64,000 nt of DNA from assembly GCA_025548565.1 (NCBI GenBank), contig JAJLPB010000001.1, forward strand, positions 434,001-498,000, given 5' to 3'. The translations under genes were made by a program, and so were the position numbers. Shown in pieces: positions 27,751 to 37,664 of this stretch. The notes below the pieces were generated by a model. That model did not search any database. It was not told the origin of the DNA and was given only the letters and a program-made list of their open reading frames with translations. The DNA is from Rugamonas sp. A1-17. Lineage in GTDB: Bacteria > Pseudomonadota > Gammaproteobacteria > Burkholderiales > Burkholderiaceae_D. Within the stretch, counting starts at the first letter, position 1, and each line of letters starts with the position of its first letter.

Positions 27751-28755
27751 TCAGGCGATACCCAGTAGCCTGATCAGCAAGAAACTGACGGCGGCGAGGC
27801 CCAGCAGCGATAGCACCACCACCGCCGCGACTCGTCCGCCGGCACGCAGCACGGCGCGCGCATCGACGCCCAGCCCCAGCGCGGCCATCGACATGATGGT
27901 AAAGAAGTTGGCCGCCTCACGCGCCGGCGCCAGCGCGACCGCCGGTATCGCGCCGAAGGAGCGCAAGGCCATCAACAGCAGGAAGCCGGCGATAAACCAC
28001 GGCACCAGATGCGACAGCGCGGGCCGCGATGCGCCTTCGCGCGGCGCGAACAGCGACAGCGTCAGCACCACCGGGCCAAGCATCAGCACCCGCACCAGCT
28101 TGACCAGCGTGCCGACATGTACGCTGCTGACGGCGACCGAGCCGGTGGCGGCCAGCACCTGCGGCACCGCGTACACGGTCAGCCCGGCGAACACCCCGAA
28201 CTGCACCGGCGAGAACGACAGCAGCGACACCATCAACGGCAGCACCAGCACCACGACCACGCCCAGCACTGCGGTGAAGGCGATGGCGGCGGCGACGTCC
28301 TGGCCGTCGGCGTCGATCACCGGCGCGACGGCGGCGATGGCCGAATTGCCGCAGATCGAATTACCGCAGGCGATCAGGATGGCCATTTTGCGCGGCAGCC
28401 CGAAGGCGCGGCCGATGGCGAAACTCAGCGCGATCGCGATCGCCACCACGGCGGCGATCCCGCCGATCAAGCCGATGCCGTTCTCCAGCAGCGAGCGCGC
28501 GCTGACCGATGCGCCCAGCAGCACCACGGCGATTTCCAGCAGCAGCTTGGCGCCGACCTGGATGCCGGCCTCGAAGCGCTGGTCAAGAGGCAGCAGCGTG
28601 CGGATGGCGGTGCCCAGCAAAATGGCCAGCACCAGGCTTTCCAGCCATGCGCGGCCCAGCACCGCGCTCTCCACGGCTTCCAGCGCGTAGGCGGAGGCGG
28701 TGACCACGCAGCAAAGCGCCAGGCCGGGCAGGGCGTTTGTCATGGTTTTGTTCAT
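27751..28755 (-). CDS. yeiH: YeiH family putative sulfate exporter
   Basis: This 334-residue membrane protein has about ten helices and the UPF0324/YeiH signature: LGTAIRTLLPL near the N-terminus, then ACGNSICGNSAIAAVAPVID and GLTVYAVPQVLAA. AAGGA lies 7 nt before the ATG; an open extension upstream has no ribosome site. YeiH proteins are predicted inorganic anion exporters. It is divergent from a LysR regulator that leads into a sulfite dehydrogenase operon, which supports a role in sulfur oxyanion export. Confidence 0.92.
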   Translation of the reverse strand: MNKTMTNALPGLALCCVVTASAYALEAVESAVLGRAWLESLVLAILLGTAIRTLLPLDQRFEAGIQVGAKLLLEIAVVLLGASVSARSLLENGIGLIGGIAAVVAIAIALSFAIGRAFGLPRKMAILIACGNSICGNSAIAAVAPVIDADGQDVAAAIAFTAVLGVVVVLVLPLMVSLLSFSPVQFGVFAGLTVYAVPQVLAATGSVAVSSVHVGTLVKLVRVLMLGPVVLTLSLFAPREGASRPALSHLVPWFIAGFLLLMALRSFGAIPAVALAPAREAANFFTIMSMAALGLGVDARAVLRAGGRVAAVVVLSLLGLAAVSFLLIRLLGIA

Positions 28756-28775
28756 TGCGTCATCCTTGATGGTTC

Positions 28776-28791
28776 GATAAGCGGAATTATC
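28776..28791. promoter_or_regulatory. Putative LysR-type operator between yeiH and its divergent regulator
   Basis: GATAA-GCGGAA-TTATC is a perfect 5-bp inverted repeat that fits the T-N11-A LysR consensus. It lies in the 98-nt spacer, 21 nt from the yeiH start codon, where LysR proteins usually bind to control both directions. Confidence 0.5.
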
Positions 28792-28853
28792 AAGTCGACA
28801 GATCGTTGCGTCCATCTTACAATTTATGACGATTCATTCAATCAAATCGAACA

Positions 28854-29756
28854 ATGACACTTGAACAATTGCGCATCTTCGTGGAAGTCGCCGAGCGCCA
28901 GCACCTGACGCAGGCGGCGAGCGCGTTGGCGCTCACGCCGTCGGCCGTCAGCGCCTCCATCAAGGTGCTGGAGGAGCGCTATGGCACGCCGCTGTTCAAC
29001 CGCGTCGGCCGGCGCATCGAAACCAGCGAGGCAGGCCGCATCTTCCTGGTGGAGGCGCGCCGCACGCTGGCCAGTGCCCGCGCCGCCGAATTGACGCTCG
29101 CCGAATTGGGCGGCATGAAGCGCGGCACGCTGACCATACAGGCCAGCCAGACCATCGCCAGCTACTGGCTGCCGCAGTTCCTGGTGCGCTTCCGCCAGGC
29201 CTGGCCGTCGATCACGCTCGACGTCGCGGTCGATAACACCCAGAACGTGGCGCAGGCCGTGGTGCAGGGCGTCGCCGACCTCGGCTTCGTGGAAGGCGCG
29301 ATCGACGAGCCGGCGCTGCTGGCCGAACCGGTGGCGCAGGACCGCATGGTGGCGGTGGTCGCGCCGGATCATCCCTGGGCGGCCGGCAAGGCGCTGCGGC
29401 CGGCGCAGTTGTTGGCGGCCCAGTGGATACTGCGCGAGGAGGGCTCGGGCACCCGCTCCGCGTTCGAGGCGGCGCTGGCGGCGCGCGGCATCCCGGTGGA
29501 GGCGCTGCAGGTCGCGCTGTCGCTGCCGTCGAACGAGGCGGTGCGCTCGGCCGTGATGGCGGGGCCGTTCGCCACCGTCGTGTCGGAGCTGGTGGTGGCC
29601 TCGCATTTGAAGGCCGGCTTGCTGGCCAAGGCGAACTTCAAGATGGCGGGGCGCGACTTCCTGATGCTGCGCCATCGGGAGCGCTACAAGAGCAAGGCGT
29701 CGATGGCGCTGGAACAACTGATTCGGGAGATGCGCGCCGATTTGTGGCAATATTGA
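28854..29756 (+). CDS. LysR family regulator (YeiE-like)
   Basis: This 300-residue regulator has the LysR winged helix-turn-helix: LEQLRIFVEVAERQHLTQAA and LTPSAVSASIKVLEERYGTP. The effector domain includes GTLTIQASQTIASYWLPQFL. The gene is divergent from yeiH, as yeiE is in enterobacteria, where YeiE responds to sulfite. Here it is followed after 33 nt by sorA, so it may be autoregulated and co-transcribed with the sulfite dehydrogenase. Confidence 0.9.
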   Translation: MTLEQLRIFVEVAERQHLTQAASALALTPSAVSASIKVLEERYGTPLFNRVGRRIETSEAGRIFLVEARRTLASARAAELTLAELGGMKRGTLTIQASQTIASYWLPQFLVRFRQAWPSITLDVAVDNTQNVAQAVVQGVADLGFVEGAIDEPALLAEPVAQDRMVAVVAPDHPWAAGKALRPAQLLAAQWILREEGSGTRSAFEAALAARGIPVEALQVALSLPSNEAVRSAVMAGPFATVVSELVVASHLKAGLLAKANFKMAGRDFLMLRHRERYKSKASMALEQLIREMRADLWQY

Positions 29757-29789
29757 CGCCGTTATCATCACAACAATTCGGAGACCGGC

Positions 29790-31043
29790 ATGGCGACTAA
29801 AGCGTTGGTATTGACAGCGGAGGCGCTGCGGCGCCGTTCCTTTTTGCGGCAGGCCGGCACGCTAGGCGCGGCCGCCGCTTTCGGCAGTCCGGCGCTGGAA
29901 GCCCTCGCGGCGGAGGCGGGCCGTGTCACGCTGCCGTTCGAAAACGGCGAACGCGAACTGGTCGCCTATCCGCAGAAGCGGCCGCTGATCCTGCTCACCG
30001 CCCGTCCGCCGCAACTGGAAACGCCGTTCAGCGTATTCAACGAATCGGCGATCACGCCCAACGACGCCTTCTTCGTGCGCTACCACTGGAGCGGCATCCC
30101 GACCTCCATCGATCCGCAAACGTATCGCTTGCGAGTGGGCGGCAACGTCAACACGCCGCTGGAGCTGTCGCTGTCCGATCTGCGCCAGATGGCCGATGCG
30201 ACCGAGTTGGTCGCCGTGGTCCAATGCTCGGGCAACAGCCGTGGCCATTTCGAGCCGCGCGCCAATGGCGGCCAACTGTCTAACGGCGCCATGGGCAACG
30301 CCAGCTGGACCGGCGTCCCGCTGCGCAAGGTGCTGGAGAAGGCCGGCGTGAAAGCCGGCTCGGTGCAGGTGGCGTTCAATGGCCTGGACACGCCGCCGCT
30401 CGGCGACGGTCCGGATTTCGTCAAGGCCCTCAATCTCGATCACGCGCTGGACGGCGAAGTGATGCTGGCCTGGCAGATGAACGGCGCCGACCTGCCGATG
30501 TTGAACGGCTACCCGCTGCGCCTGATCGTGCCCGGCTACTACGGCACCTATTGGGTCAAGCACCTGTCCGACATCACCGTGACCGACAAGGTGTTCGACG
30601 GCTTCTGGATGAGCACCGCCTACCGTATCCCGGACAACCAGTGCGCCTGCACCGAACCAGGCAAGGCGCCAACCAAGACCGTGCCGATCAACCGCATGAA
30701 CGTGCGCTCCTTCATCACCAGCCTGGCCAACGGCGCGCACGTCAAGACCGGACAGCAGACGGTGGTGCGCGGCATCGCGTTCGACGGCGGCTATGGCGTG
30801 AACGAGGTGGCCTTCTCGGCGGACGGCGGCAAGACCTGGCAGGCCGCGCAACTGGGCAAGGATCTCGGCAAATATTCGTTCCGCGAGTGGAGCGCCGCGT
30901 TCACGCCCAGGCAGAAGGGCAGTCACGAGCTGCTGGTGCGCGCGGTCAACCGCATCGGCCAGGGCCAGCCCACCGGCGCCTTGTGGAACCCGCCCGGCTA
31001 CATGCGCAATGTGGTCGAATCGACGCGCATCGTCGCCGTTTAA
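29790..31043 (+). CDS. sorA: Sulfite dehydrogenase molybdenum subunit (SorA type)
   Basis: This 417-residue protein starts with a Tat signal (RRRSFLRQAGTLGAAAAFG) and has the sulfite oxidase-fold molybdopterin domain. The molybdenum ligand Cys sits in VVAVVQCSGNSRG, followed by PLRLIVPGYYGTYWVKHL. The C-terminal dimerisation domain includes VRGIAFDGGYGVNEVAFSAD. It should oxidise sulfite to sulfate in the periplasm and pass electrons to the next gene product. GGAG lies before the ATG. Confidence 0.92.
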   Translation: MATKALVLTAEALRRRSFLRQAGTLGAAAAFGSPALEALAAEAGRVTLPFENGERELVAYPQKRPLILLTARPPQLETPFSVFNESAITPNDAFFVRYHWSGIPTSIDPQTYRLRVGGNVNTPLELSLSDLRQMADATELVAVVQCSGNSRGHFEPRANGGQLSNGAMGNASWTGVPLRKVLEKAGVKAGSVQVAFNGLDTPPLGDGPDFVKALNLDHALDGEVMLAWQMNGADLPMLNGYPLRLIVPGYYGTYWVKHLSDITVTDKVFDGFWMSTAYRIPDNQCACTEPGKAPTKTVPINRMNVRSFITSLANGAHVKTGQQTVVRGIAFDGGYGVNEVAFSADGGKTWQAAQLGKDLGKYSFREWSAAFTPRQKGSHELLVRAVNRIGQGQPTGALWNPPGYMRNVVESTRIVAV

Positions 31044-31053
31044 GGAGAGCCCC

Positions 31054-31392
31054 ATGATGATCCGTTCCCTGCTTGCCGCCGGCCTGATGATCGCCGTCCC
31101 CGCGTTCGCGCTCGACATCAACCTGCCGCCTGAAACCGCGGTATTCAAACCCAGCACGCTGCCGGGTTACGCGCTGGTGCAAAACAACTGCATGCTGTGC
31201 CACTCGGTGCACTACATTCAATCGCAGCCGCCGGCATCGCCGCGCGCCTACTGGGAGGCCACGGTGAAGAAGATGAAGAAGCCGTTCGGCGCGCCATTCG
31301 CGGAGGCCGATATTCCCGACATGGTCGACTACCTGGTCAAGACCTATGGCGCCGAACGACCTCCAGCGGCACCGCCAGCCGCCACCAAATGA
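31054..31392 (+). CDS. sorB: Sulfite dehydrogenase cytochrome c subunit (SorB type)
   Basis: This 112-residue exported monohaem cytochrome c has a signal peptide (MMIRSLLAAGLMIAVPAFA), the haem site NCMLCHSVHY, and a distal Met, probably in KKMKKPFG or DMVDYLVKTYG. It begins 10 nt after sorA with AAGGAG before the ATG. It would accept electrons from the SorA molybdenum centre and pass them to the respiratory chain. Confidence 0.92.
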   Translation: MMIRSLLAAGLMIAVPAFALDINLPPETAVFKPSTLPGYALVQNNCMLCHSVHYIQSQPPASPRAYWEATVKKMKKPFGAPFAEADIPDMVDYLVKTYGAERPPAAPPAATK

Positions 31393-31399
31393 TCAAGGA

Positions 31400-33397
31400 T
31401 CATTGACCCGGCACGCCGCGCTTCCACGCGGCCCAGTTGCCGATGATGTTCCGGATGACCGGACGGGCGGTCAGCGCGAGATTGGCCGCGGCGGGCGCGA
31501 AGCCGCCTTGCTGCGTGTAGTTCAGCAGCACGTCGCTGTCGCTCTGCCCCGGATGTGGACGGTCGACGTCCGAGCCGGCGCGCAGGATCAGCACGCGCTT
31601 GAAATCCACCTTCCCTGCGGCTTGGCCGCGCCGCAGTACTTCGAGCGTCGAGTTGTCCTCCTGCTGGGCGGTGCAGTACCTGGCCTTGCCGTCGGTGAGC
31701 AGCGCGGACCAGGTCTCGGCGCGGCCGGCCAGCGCGGCGCCGCCGAACCAGGTGTCGGTCGATGCGGTGTCACAGCGCAGCACTGCCGGCGGCTGGTTGG
31801 CTGGTGCCGTGACGAAGTTGGCCCGGTAGGCGATGGCGGCGGCCGAATCGCCGAGCGTGACGTTTTTGGAGAGCTGGTAGGCGCGCGTCACCAGCTCGGG
31901 GTTGAGCTGGAAGACTTCGGTCCGATAGCTGGGCACGGGCTTTTGGTTCGGCGCGCTGGTGTGGATGCCGAAGTAGCCGCTCGCCCATTCCTGCGGCATT
32001 TCCCGCGCGTCGATTTCGTGCAGCAGCGAGAAGTCCACCGCGTAGTCCGCCCAGGCCGTCGAGCCGACGGTGCCCAGCTTGGGATTGATGCCGGCGATAC
32101 CCGCGATGATGAAGTAGGTGTGCCGCAGGTCGAAGCCGCTGGCGTAGAGCAGGGCGGCGACGCTGGACGCCGCGTTGCTGTAGCCCATATCGGTGGTGAC
32201 CTGGCAGACGTCGTCGCGGTCGCAGCGCAGCGCGGGATAGCGCGCGGACAGCCCCGGCACCGGATGCTCGGTCTTCAGTCCCAACTCGCTGATGAAAGGC
32301 GCCGCTTCGCCTGCGAACATGTTGATGATCACCACCTTCGGCGCGAAGGCCGCGCGCCGGGACGTGGCGCGCGCGGGCTTGGCCAGCGGCGCGCCGCCCT
32401 TCCAGTCCGGCCAATGCTGGACGATGTCCTGCACCAGCGGATGCGCTGTGCGGTACAGGTTCTGCAACGCCAGCGGGAAGCCGCCCGCATTAGTGGTCAG
32501 CGACGCCAGCGCCGTCTGGCCCGGATGCGGACGGTCGAAGTTGGACGCGGCGCGCAACACAGCCACTCGCTGCGCATCGAGCAGCCCGGCCTCGGCGCCG
32601 CGCATCAAGGCGGTGTAGGTCGCGTTGTCTTCCTGTGAACTCATGCAGTAGCTGCCCTGCTGGTCGGTGAGCAGCGCGACCCAGTCCCGCGCGCGCTGGC
32701 CGAGCAGATCGCCGTGGAACCAGTTATTGCCGGTCAGCGAATCGCATTGCGTCACTTGCGGCGCCTGGTTCGCGGGTGTGGACGGGTACTGGGCGCGGTA
32801 GGTCGCGGCTTCGGCGGAATCGGCCAGCGTCACGCCGCGCGACAGCTCCAGCGCTTTGTTGAGCAAGCTTTCGTTGAGCCGGTACACTTCGGTGCCATAG
32901 CCCAGCGCCGGCTTGACGCCCGGCGTTTTGGCGCCGATGCCCAGATAGCCGGTCGACCAGCCGGCGGGGCGTTCGCGCGCGTCCACCTCCCAGGCCAGGT
33001 CCGAGTCCACCAGATAGCGCGACCACGCCGCCGTGCCGATCGTGCCCTGGGCCGGATCGACGCCGGCGACCCCGGCGACGATGAAGTAGCTTTGCCGGAG
33101 ATCGAACAAGCCGCTGTGCACCAGCGCCGCGACCGACGCTGCGGCGTTGGCCTTGCCCATGTCGGTCGTCAGCTGGCAGACATCGTCCCGATTGCACCGT
33201 ACCGCCGGATAGGTTGGCGACAAGCCCGGCACCGGAATGGCCTGGTCCAGTTTGAGCTTATCGGTCCAGACCGCCGCCTCTTGCGCGAACATGCCGATCA
33301 ACAGGACTTTGACGGGGCGGGGAGCGGCGGCGGCCGGGCTGGCGAGCGCGGCGGCAAGCAGCAGGGCAGGGAGGCGGTATGCGGAGGTCGTCATCAT
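31400..33397 (-). CDS. Tandem double-domain purine nucleoside permease-like protein
   Basis: The protein (665 aa) is twice the usual length of the NUP family (about 330-350 aa). After a signal peptide (ending AAAA, residue about 25), domain 1 spans about 29-333 and domain 2 about 353-661. Matching motifs are VPGLSPTYPAVRCNRDDVCQ and VPGLSARYPALRCDRDDVCQ, then TTDMGKANAAASVAAL and TTDMGYSNAASSVAAL, then FDRPHPGQ (287-294) and VDRPHPGQ (611-618). The halves are continuous in one frame with a short linker. NUP proteins are exported and linked to purine nucleoside uptake. The arrangement looks like an internal gene duplication and fusion. Confidence 0.88.
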   Translation of the reverse strand: MMTTSAYRLPALLLAAALASPAAAAPRPVKVLLIGMFAQEAAVWTDKLKLDQAIPVPGLSPTYPAVRCNRDDVCQLTTDMGKANAAASVAALVHSGLFDLRQSYFIVAGVAGVDPAQGTIGTAAWSRYLVDSDLAWEVDARERPAGWSTGYLGIGAKTPGVKPALGYGTEVYRLNESLLNKALELSRGVTLADSAEAATYRAQYPSTPANQAPQVTQCDSLTGNNWFHGDLLGQRARDWVALLTDQQGSYCMSSQEDNATYTALMRGAEAGLLDAQRVAVLRAASNFDRPHPGQTALASLTTNAGGFPLALQNLYRTAHPLVQDIVQHWPDWKGGAPLAKPARATSRRAAFAPKVVIINMFAGEAAPFISELGLKTEHPVPGLSARYPALRCDRDDVCQVTTDMGYSNAASSVAALLYASGFDLRHTYFIIAGIAGINPKLGTVGSTAWADYAVDFSLLHEIDAREMPQEWASGYFGIHTSAPNQKPVPSYRTEVFQLNPELVTRAYQLSKNVTLGDSAAAIAYRANFVTAPANQPPAVLRCDTASTDTWFGGAALAGRAETWSALLTDGKARYCTAQQEDNSTLEVLRRGQAAGKVDFKRVLILRAGSDVDRPHPGQSDSDVLLNYTQQGGFAPAAANLALTARPVIRNIIGNWAAWKRGVPGQ

Positions 33398-33441
33398 GTC
33401 GGCGTGATCCTGTCGGGGAGTGGGCGAAAGCGCATGGACGA

Positions 33442-33978
33442 CTATGCAAGAGGTATGCCATTGCGGTTGATCCGGTCCAGCCGCGCGCGAACGATGTGCA
33501 GGTGCAGGATGGGGTAGATATTGACGACCAGCTGCACCATTAAAAACACTACTGCCTCAAGGTACAGCGTACGTGACAAGGTGTATGCGATATATGGCGT
33601 GAACCCGATCGCGGCCCAGAAGTGGATCGCCTCCGAATACTCCACGCGGCGACTCAGTTTGGCGAGACTACGCCGCCCGTCCGCAAGATAGACGGAACCG
33701 TTGAGATAACGAAGAGGTGTGTTCCTGAGAAGCGCACCGAAAGTACGCACCCCGAACCAGCGATAGGCGCCGTTCCGTGGATTCACCGGCCGGAGCGCCC
33801 GGGGCATGCGGACAGCAAACAGAGGCTCCGCCATGCTGGCAAGCGCCATGAAGTAAAACATCAGCAGCAGCCCAAGCCAGGGAGAGTCGAAACCAATGAC
33901 TTTGGCGAGCAAGTCGAAACAGACCGCAAACACCGCCGCCATGATTAGGACCTTGCCCAGATCGCGCCACGCCTTCAT
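33442..33978 (-). CDS. Hypothetical membrane protein
   Basis: This 178-residue protein has two N-terminal hydrophobic segments (VLIMAAVFAVCFDLLAKVIG and WLGLLLMFYFMALASMAEPL) and two near the C-terminus (AIHFWAAIGFTPYIAYTLS and AVVFLMVQLVVNIYPILHLH). Between them lies a basic cytoplasmic or periplasmic loop. GGAGG lies 7 nt before the ATG. No family is recognised. The composition is slightly less GC-rich than neighbours. It sits between the double NUP gene and a tRNA. Confidence 0.75.
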   Translation of the reverse strand: MKAWRDLGKVLIMAAVFAVCFDLLAKVIGFDSPWLGLLLMFYFMALASMAEPLFAVRMPRALRPVNPRNGAYRWFGVRTFGALLRNTPLRYLNGSVYLADGRRSLAKLSRRVEYSEAIHFWAAIGFTPYIAYTLSRTLYLEAVVFLMVQLVVNIYPILHLHIVRARLDRINRNGIPLA

Positions 33979-34053
33979 CGAGCTGCCTCCGTGATGGGCA
34001 ACACAGAAGTGAAAAAGCCGCTGAACCTTGCGGGTCAACGGCTTTAAAATTCT

Positions 34054-34130
34054 TGGTGGTGATAGGTGGACTTGAACCACCGACCCCAGCATTATGAATG
34101 CTGTGCTCTAACCAACTGAGCTATATCACC
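34054..34130 (-). tRNA. tRNA-Met (CAT)
   Basis: On the minus strand the cloverleaf is complete: acceptor stem GGTGATA paired with TATCACC, D-arm TAGCTCAGTTGGTTAGAGCA, anticodon stem-loop GCATTCATAATGC with anticodon CAT, T-arm GGTGGTTCAAGTCCACC and an encoded CCA end. The mature length is 77 nt. A fully paired first acceptor base pair indicates elongator rather than initiator tRNA-Met. Confidence 0.96.
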
Positions 34131-34277
34131 TGCAACGCCCAGCATTATGGGGGTTGGAGCCTAAGCTGTCAACGATGGTTCCGAAAATTTTTGAAAAATT
34201 TTGAATCGCGTCGCCAAAAGATAGTCAAATTGGTATGCTGTTTCGGTTGATGTGAGCATTTTTTTAACGGAGACAAT

Positions 34278-34685
34278 ATGGCGACCAATATCTTTGTGAA
34301 CCTGCCCGTGCGCGACCTGGCCGCATCGGTCAGGTTCTTTACGCATCTGGGCTATACCTTCAACCCGCAGTACACGGACGAGGGCGCCACTTGCATGATC
34401 GTGGCGGAGAATATTTTCGTCATGCTGCTGGTGGAGGAACGCTTCAAGAGTTTCACGCCGAAGCCGATTTGCGATGCGCGCACGTCGACCGAGGTGCTGG
34501 TTTGCCTGCAGGTGGAATCACGCGAGCAGGTCACGTCCATGGTCAACAAGGCCATCGAGGCGGGCGGCAGTGCCTACAAGGAGCCGCAGGACCATGGCTT
34601 CATGTACGGCCACGGCTACCAGGACCTGGACGGCCATTTGTGGGAAATTATTTATATGGATTCGGCGCCGCCGCCGAAGGCCTAA
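34278..34685 (+). CDS. VOC family protein (glyoxalase/bleomycin-resistance fold)
   Basis: This 135-residue protein matches the VOC superfamily: [20 protein letters not shown] at the start, and [20 protein letters not shown] at the end, with the metal-ligand Glu and His positions typical of the fold. GGAG lies 5 nt before the ATG. The substrate is unknown. Its stop overlaps the convergent miaA stop by 4 nt. Confidence 0.9.
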   Translation: MATNIFVNLPVRDLAASVRFFTHLGYTFNPQYTDEGATCMIVAENIFVMLLVEERFKSFTPKPICDARTSTEVLVCLQVESREQVTSMVNKAIEAGGSAYKEPQDHGFMYGHGYQDLDGHLWEIIYMDSAPPPKA

Positions 34686-35638
34686 CCCAGCCTCTCGGCG
34701 ATCTGCGCCAGCATCGCGCTGGCCGGATCGGGACCGAGGCAGTCGAGCGCCACGCGCTCCGGCATGGAGCGCAGCCACGTCAACTGGCGCTTGGCCAATT
34801 GGCGCGTGGCGATGATGCCGGTTTCGCGCATGGTCTTGTAGTCGATGGTGCCGTCCAGGTATTCCCACGCCTGCCGGTAGCCGACGCAGCGCATCGACGG
34901 CAGGCCGGGATGCAGGTCGCCACGACGGCGCAGCACTTCCACTTCGGTGATCAGGTTACCGTCCGGGCCTTCTTCCAGCATGATGTCGAAACGGCGCGCG
35001 ATGCGCTCGTGCAGCACGGCGCGGTCCGACGGCTCCAGCGCGAACGACAGCAGCTCGAACGGCAGCTCGGTCTTTTCCTTCAACGCCAGCAGCTCGGACA
35101 TCGGCTTGCCGCTCAAGGTGCAGATCTCCAGCGCGCGCTGGATGCGCTGCGCGTCCGCCGGCGCCAGGCGGGCGGCGGTGTCGGGATCGAGCAACGCCAG
35201 CTTGGCGTGCATGGCCGGCCAGCCGACGCGGGCCGCTTCGTCTTCCAGTTCTGCGCGCAGTGCCGGATCGGCGCCGGGCAGGTCGTCGAGGCCATCGGCC
35301 AAGCCCTTGAAGTACAACATGGTGCCGCCCACCAGCAGCGGCAGTTTTCCGCGCGCGACGATCTCGTCGACCATCCGCAGCGTATCGTTGCGGAACTGCG
35401 CCACCGAGTAGGAGTCGAGCGGATCGATGATGTCGATCAGGTGATGCGGCGCGGCGGCGCGTTCTTCGCGCGTGGGTTTGGCGGTGCCGATGTCCATGCC
35501 GCGATATACCAGCGCGGAATCGACCGAGATGATCTCCGACGGAATGCGCTGCGCGATCGCCAGCGCGGACGCGGTCTTGCCCGACGCCGTCGGGCCCATG
35601 ATGGCGACCGCCAGCGGTTTTGAAACGGGGGTGCTCAT
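34682..35638 (-). CDS. miaA: tRNA dimethylallyltransferase
   Basis: MiaA adds a dimethylallyl group to A37 of tRNAs reading UNN codons. This 318-residue protein has the P-loop [14 protein letters not shown], the substrate loop [18 protein letters not shown] and HHLIDIIDP, all typical. The start at MSTPVSKPL is 1 nt after the mutL stop codon (TGAGATG), giving the usual mutL-miaA pair. Confidence 0.96.
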   Translation of the reverse strand: MSTPVSKPLAVAIMGPTASGKTASALAIAQRIPSEIISVDSALVYRGMDIGTAKPTREERAAAPHHLIDIIDPLDSYSVAQFRNDTLRMVDEIVARGKLPLLVGGTMLYFKGLADGLDDLPGADPALRAELEDEAARVGWPAMHAKLALLDPDTAARLAPADAQRIQRALEICTLSGKPMSELLALKEKTELPFELLSFALEPSDRAVLHERIARRFDIMLEEGPDGNLITEVEVLRRRGDLHPGLPSMRCVGYRQAWEYLDGTIDYKTMRETGIIATRQLAKRQLTWLRSMPERVALDCLGPDPASAMLAQIAERLG

Positions 35639-35639
35639 C

Positions 35640-37625
35640 TCATTGACCGCGCAGGAATAGCTTGTCGAGCGCACCGATTTCCACCTGCACCCAGGTCGGG
35701 CGGCCGTGGTTGCACTGGTCGGCGCGTTCGGTGGTTTCCATCTGGCGCAGCAGGGCGTTCATCTCCTGCGTCGACAGGATGCGGTTGGCGCGCACCGCCG
35801 TGTGGCAGGCCAGTGTGCCCAGCAGCTCGTTCTGGCGCTCGATCAGCACCCGTGAACCGCCGAATTCGCGCACGTCGCGCAGCACGTCGCGGGCCAGGGT
35901 CTGGGCGTCGGCGTTCTTCAGCAGCACCGGCACCGAGCGCACCGCCAGCGTGGTCGGCGACAGCGTGGCGATGTCGAAGCCCAGTGCCTGCAAGGTCTCC
36001 TGGTGTTCGGAGGCGGTGCCTACTTCCACCGCGTCCGCGTAGAAGGTGACGGGGATCAGCAGCGGCTGCACCTGCATTTCCTCGCCGGCGACGCGGCTGT
36101 CCAATGCGTTCTTCAGTTGTTCGTACAGGATGCGTTCGTGCGCGGCATGCATGTCGACCAGCACCAGGCCCTTGGCGTTTTGCGCCAGGATGTAGATGCC
36201 GTGCAGCTGCGCCAGCGCGAAGCCGAGCGGGAATTCTTCCTGCGCCATCGCCGCAGCAGAGACGGTGAACGGGCTGGCCTGCGGCAGCGCCATGTCCGAT
36301 TCGGCGCGGTAGCCGGTGACGGGACCGGAGCCGCCGAACAGAGCGCCGTATTTTTCCGTGCTCTGGGCGACGCCGCCCTCGCTGCCGCCGAAGCGCGGCG
36401 CGCCGAAGCCCGCGCCTGCGCCGCCTGCGCCGAAGCCGGAGCCCGCGCCGTTCGCGCCACCATCGCGCGAGCCGAATGGTGACGGCGAGAACGTCGGTGC
36501 ATAGTCTGGCGCCAGCAGCGGTCCGAATGAAGCCTGCTCGCCGCGCCAGGTGGAGCTGCCCAGGCTTTCGGCCGCAGGCAATGGCGAAGGCACGCTGCCG
36601 TGCGACGTGGCCGAGGTCTGCGCCAGCGCGCGCTGCACCGCGTGGAACACAAACTGGTGCACCGCGCGGCTGTCGCGGAAGCGCACTTCGATCTTGGACG
36701 GATGGACGTTGACGTCCACCAGCGACGGATCCAGATCGAGCGCCAGCACGTAGGAAGGGAAGCGGTCGCCGTGCAGCACGTCCTGGTAGGCCGCCTTGAC
36801 GGCGTGGACCAGCACCTTGTCGCGCACGAAGCGGCCGTTCACGTAGAAGAACTGGCCGTCGGCGCGCGCCTTGGAGGCGGTGGGCAGGCCGGTGTAGCCG
36901 TGCAGGCGCAGTGGGCCGGCGCTTTCGTCGATCGGCAGGCGCGCCTCGGCGAAGCCTTCGCCGAGAATGTGGGCGCTGCGCTTGGCCATCTCGCTGACGT
37001 TCCAGTGGTCGATGGTGCGGCCGTTGTGGCTCAGCGAGAACGACACGTCCGGCCGCGCCAGCGCGATGCGGCGCACGACTTCGGCGCAGTGGCCGAATTC
37101 GGTCTGCTCGGATTTGAGGAACTTGCGGCGCGCCGGTGTGTTGAAGTACAGGTCCTGCACATCGACCGTGGTGCCCTGGGCGCCGGACGATGGCGCCACC
37201 GTGCCGTTGTGCGAGCCGACGATTTCCCACGCGTGGGGGGCATCGGCGGTGCGCGAGGTCAGGGTGACGGCGGCCACCGAGGCGATCGAGGCCAGCGCCT
37301 CGCCACGGAAGCCCAGCGTGCCGACGTTTTCCAGGTCGTCCAGCGAGGCGATCTTGGAGGTGGCGTGGCGCGCCAGCGCGAGCGGCATCTGCTCGGGCGG
37401 GATGCCACGGCCGTTGTCGGTGATGGCGATGCGTTTGACGCCGCCTTCCTCCAGCCGCACGGTGATCTGCGTGGCGCCCGCGTCGAGCGCGTTCTCCAGC
37501 AGCTCCTTGACCACGGCGGACGGCCGTTCGACCACCTCGCCGGCGGCGATCTGCGAAATCAGCTGGTCAGGCAGGGCCTGGATGGGGCGGGGCGTGCGGG
37601 GGGAGGTGTCGGGCGCGTTCATCAC
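35640..37625 (-). CDS. mutL: DNA mismatch repair protein MutL
   Basis: This 661-residue GHKL ATPase has the N-terminal motifs [32 protein letters not shown] and [11 protein letters not shown] Gly/Ala/Pro-rich linker (about residues 330-420) joins the C-terminal dimerisation domain. That domain contains [13 protein letters not shown], which fits the DQHA(X)2E(X)4E metal-binding endonuclease motif with Met for Gln, as in MutL of bacteria lacking MutH. It should therefore be a nicking MutL. It is upstream of miaA. Confidence 0.95.
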   Translation of the reverse strand: MMNAPDTSPRTPRPIQALPDQLISQIAAGEVVERPSAVVKELLENALDAGATQITVRLEEGGVKRIAITDNGRGIPPEQMPLALARHATSKIASLDDLENVGTLGFRGEALASIASVAAVTLTSRTADAPHAWEIVGSHNGTVAPSSGAQGTTVDVQDLYFNTPARRKFLKSEQTEFGHCAEVVRRIALARPDVSFSLSHNGRTIDHWNVSEMAKRSAHILGEGFAEARLPIDESAGPLRLHGYTGLPTASKARADGQFFYVNGRFVRDKVLVHAVKAAYQDVLHGDRFPSYVLALDLDPSLVDVNVHPSKIEVRFRDSRAVHQFVFHAVQRALAQTSATSHGSVPSPLPAAESLGSSTWRGEQASFGPLLAPDYAPTFSPSPFGSRDGGANGAGSGFGAGGAGAGFGAPRFGGSEGGVAQSTEKYGALFGGSGPVTGYRAESDMALPQASPFTVSAAAMAQEEFPLGFALAQLHGIYILAQNAKGLVLVDMHAAHERILYEQLKNALDSRVAGEEMQVQPLLIPVTFYADAVEVGTASEHQETLQALGFDIATLSPTTLAVRSVPVLLKNADAQTLARDVLRDVREFGGSRVLIERQNELLGTLACHTAVRANRILSTQEMNALLRQMETTERADQCNHGRPTWVQVEIGALDKLFLRGQ

Positions 37626-37664
37626 GAGATTATAACTGCTCGCCGCGCCCGGTCCTCGCCGAGA

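Noticed and set aside
34054..34130. tRNA-Met as an integration site for an island
   Set aside because: I found no repeated tRNA 3' end within the flanking sequence and no integrase on either side.
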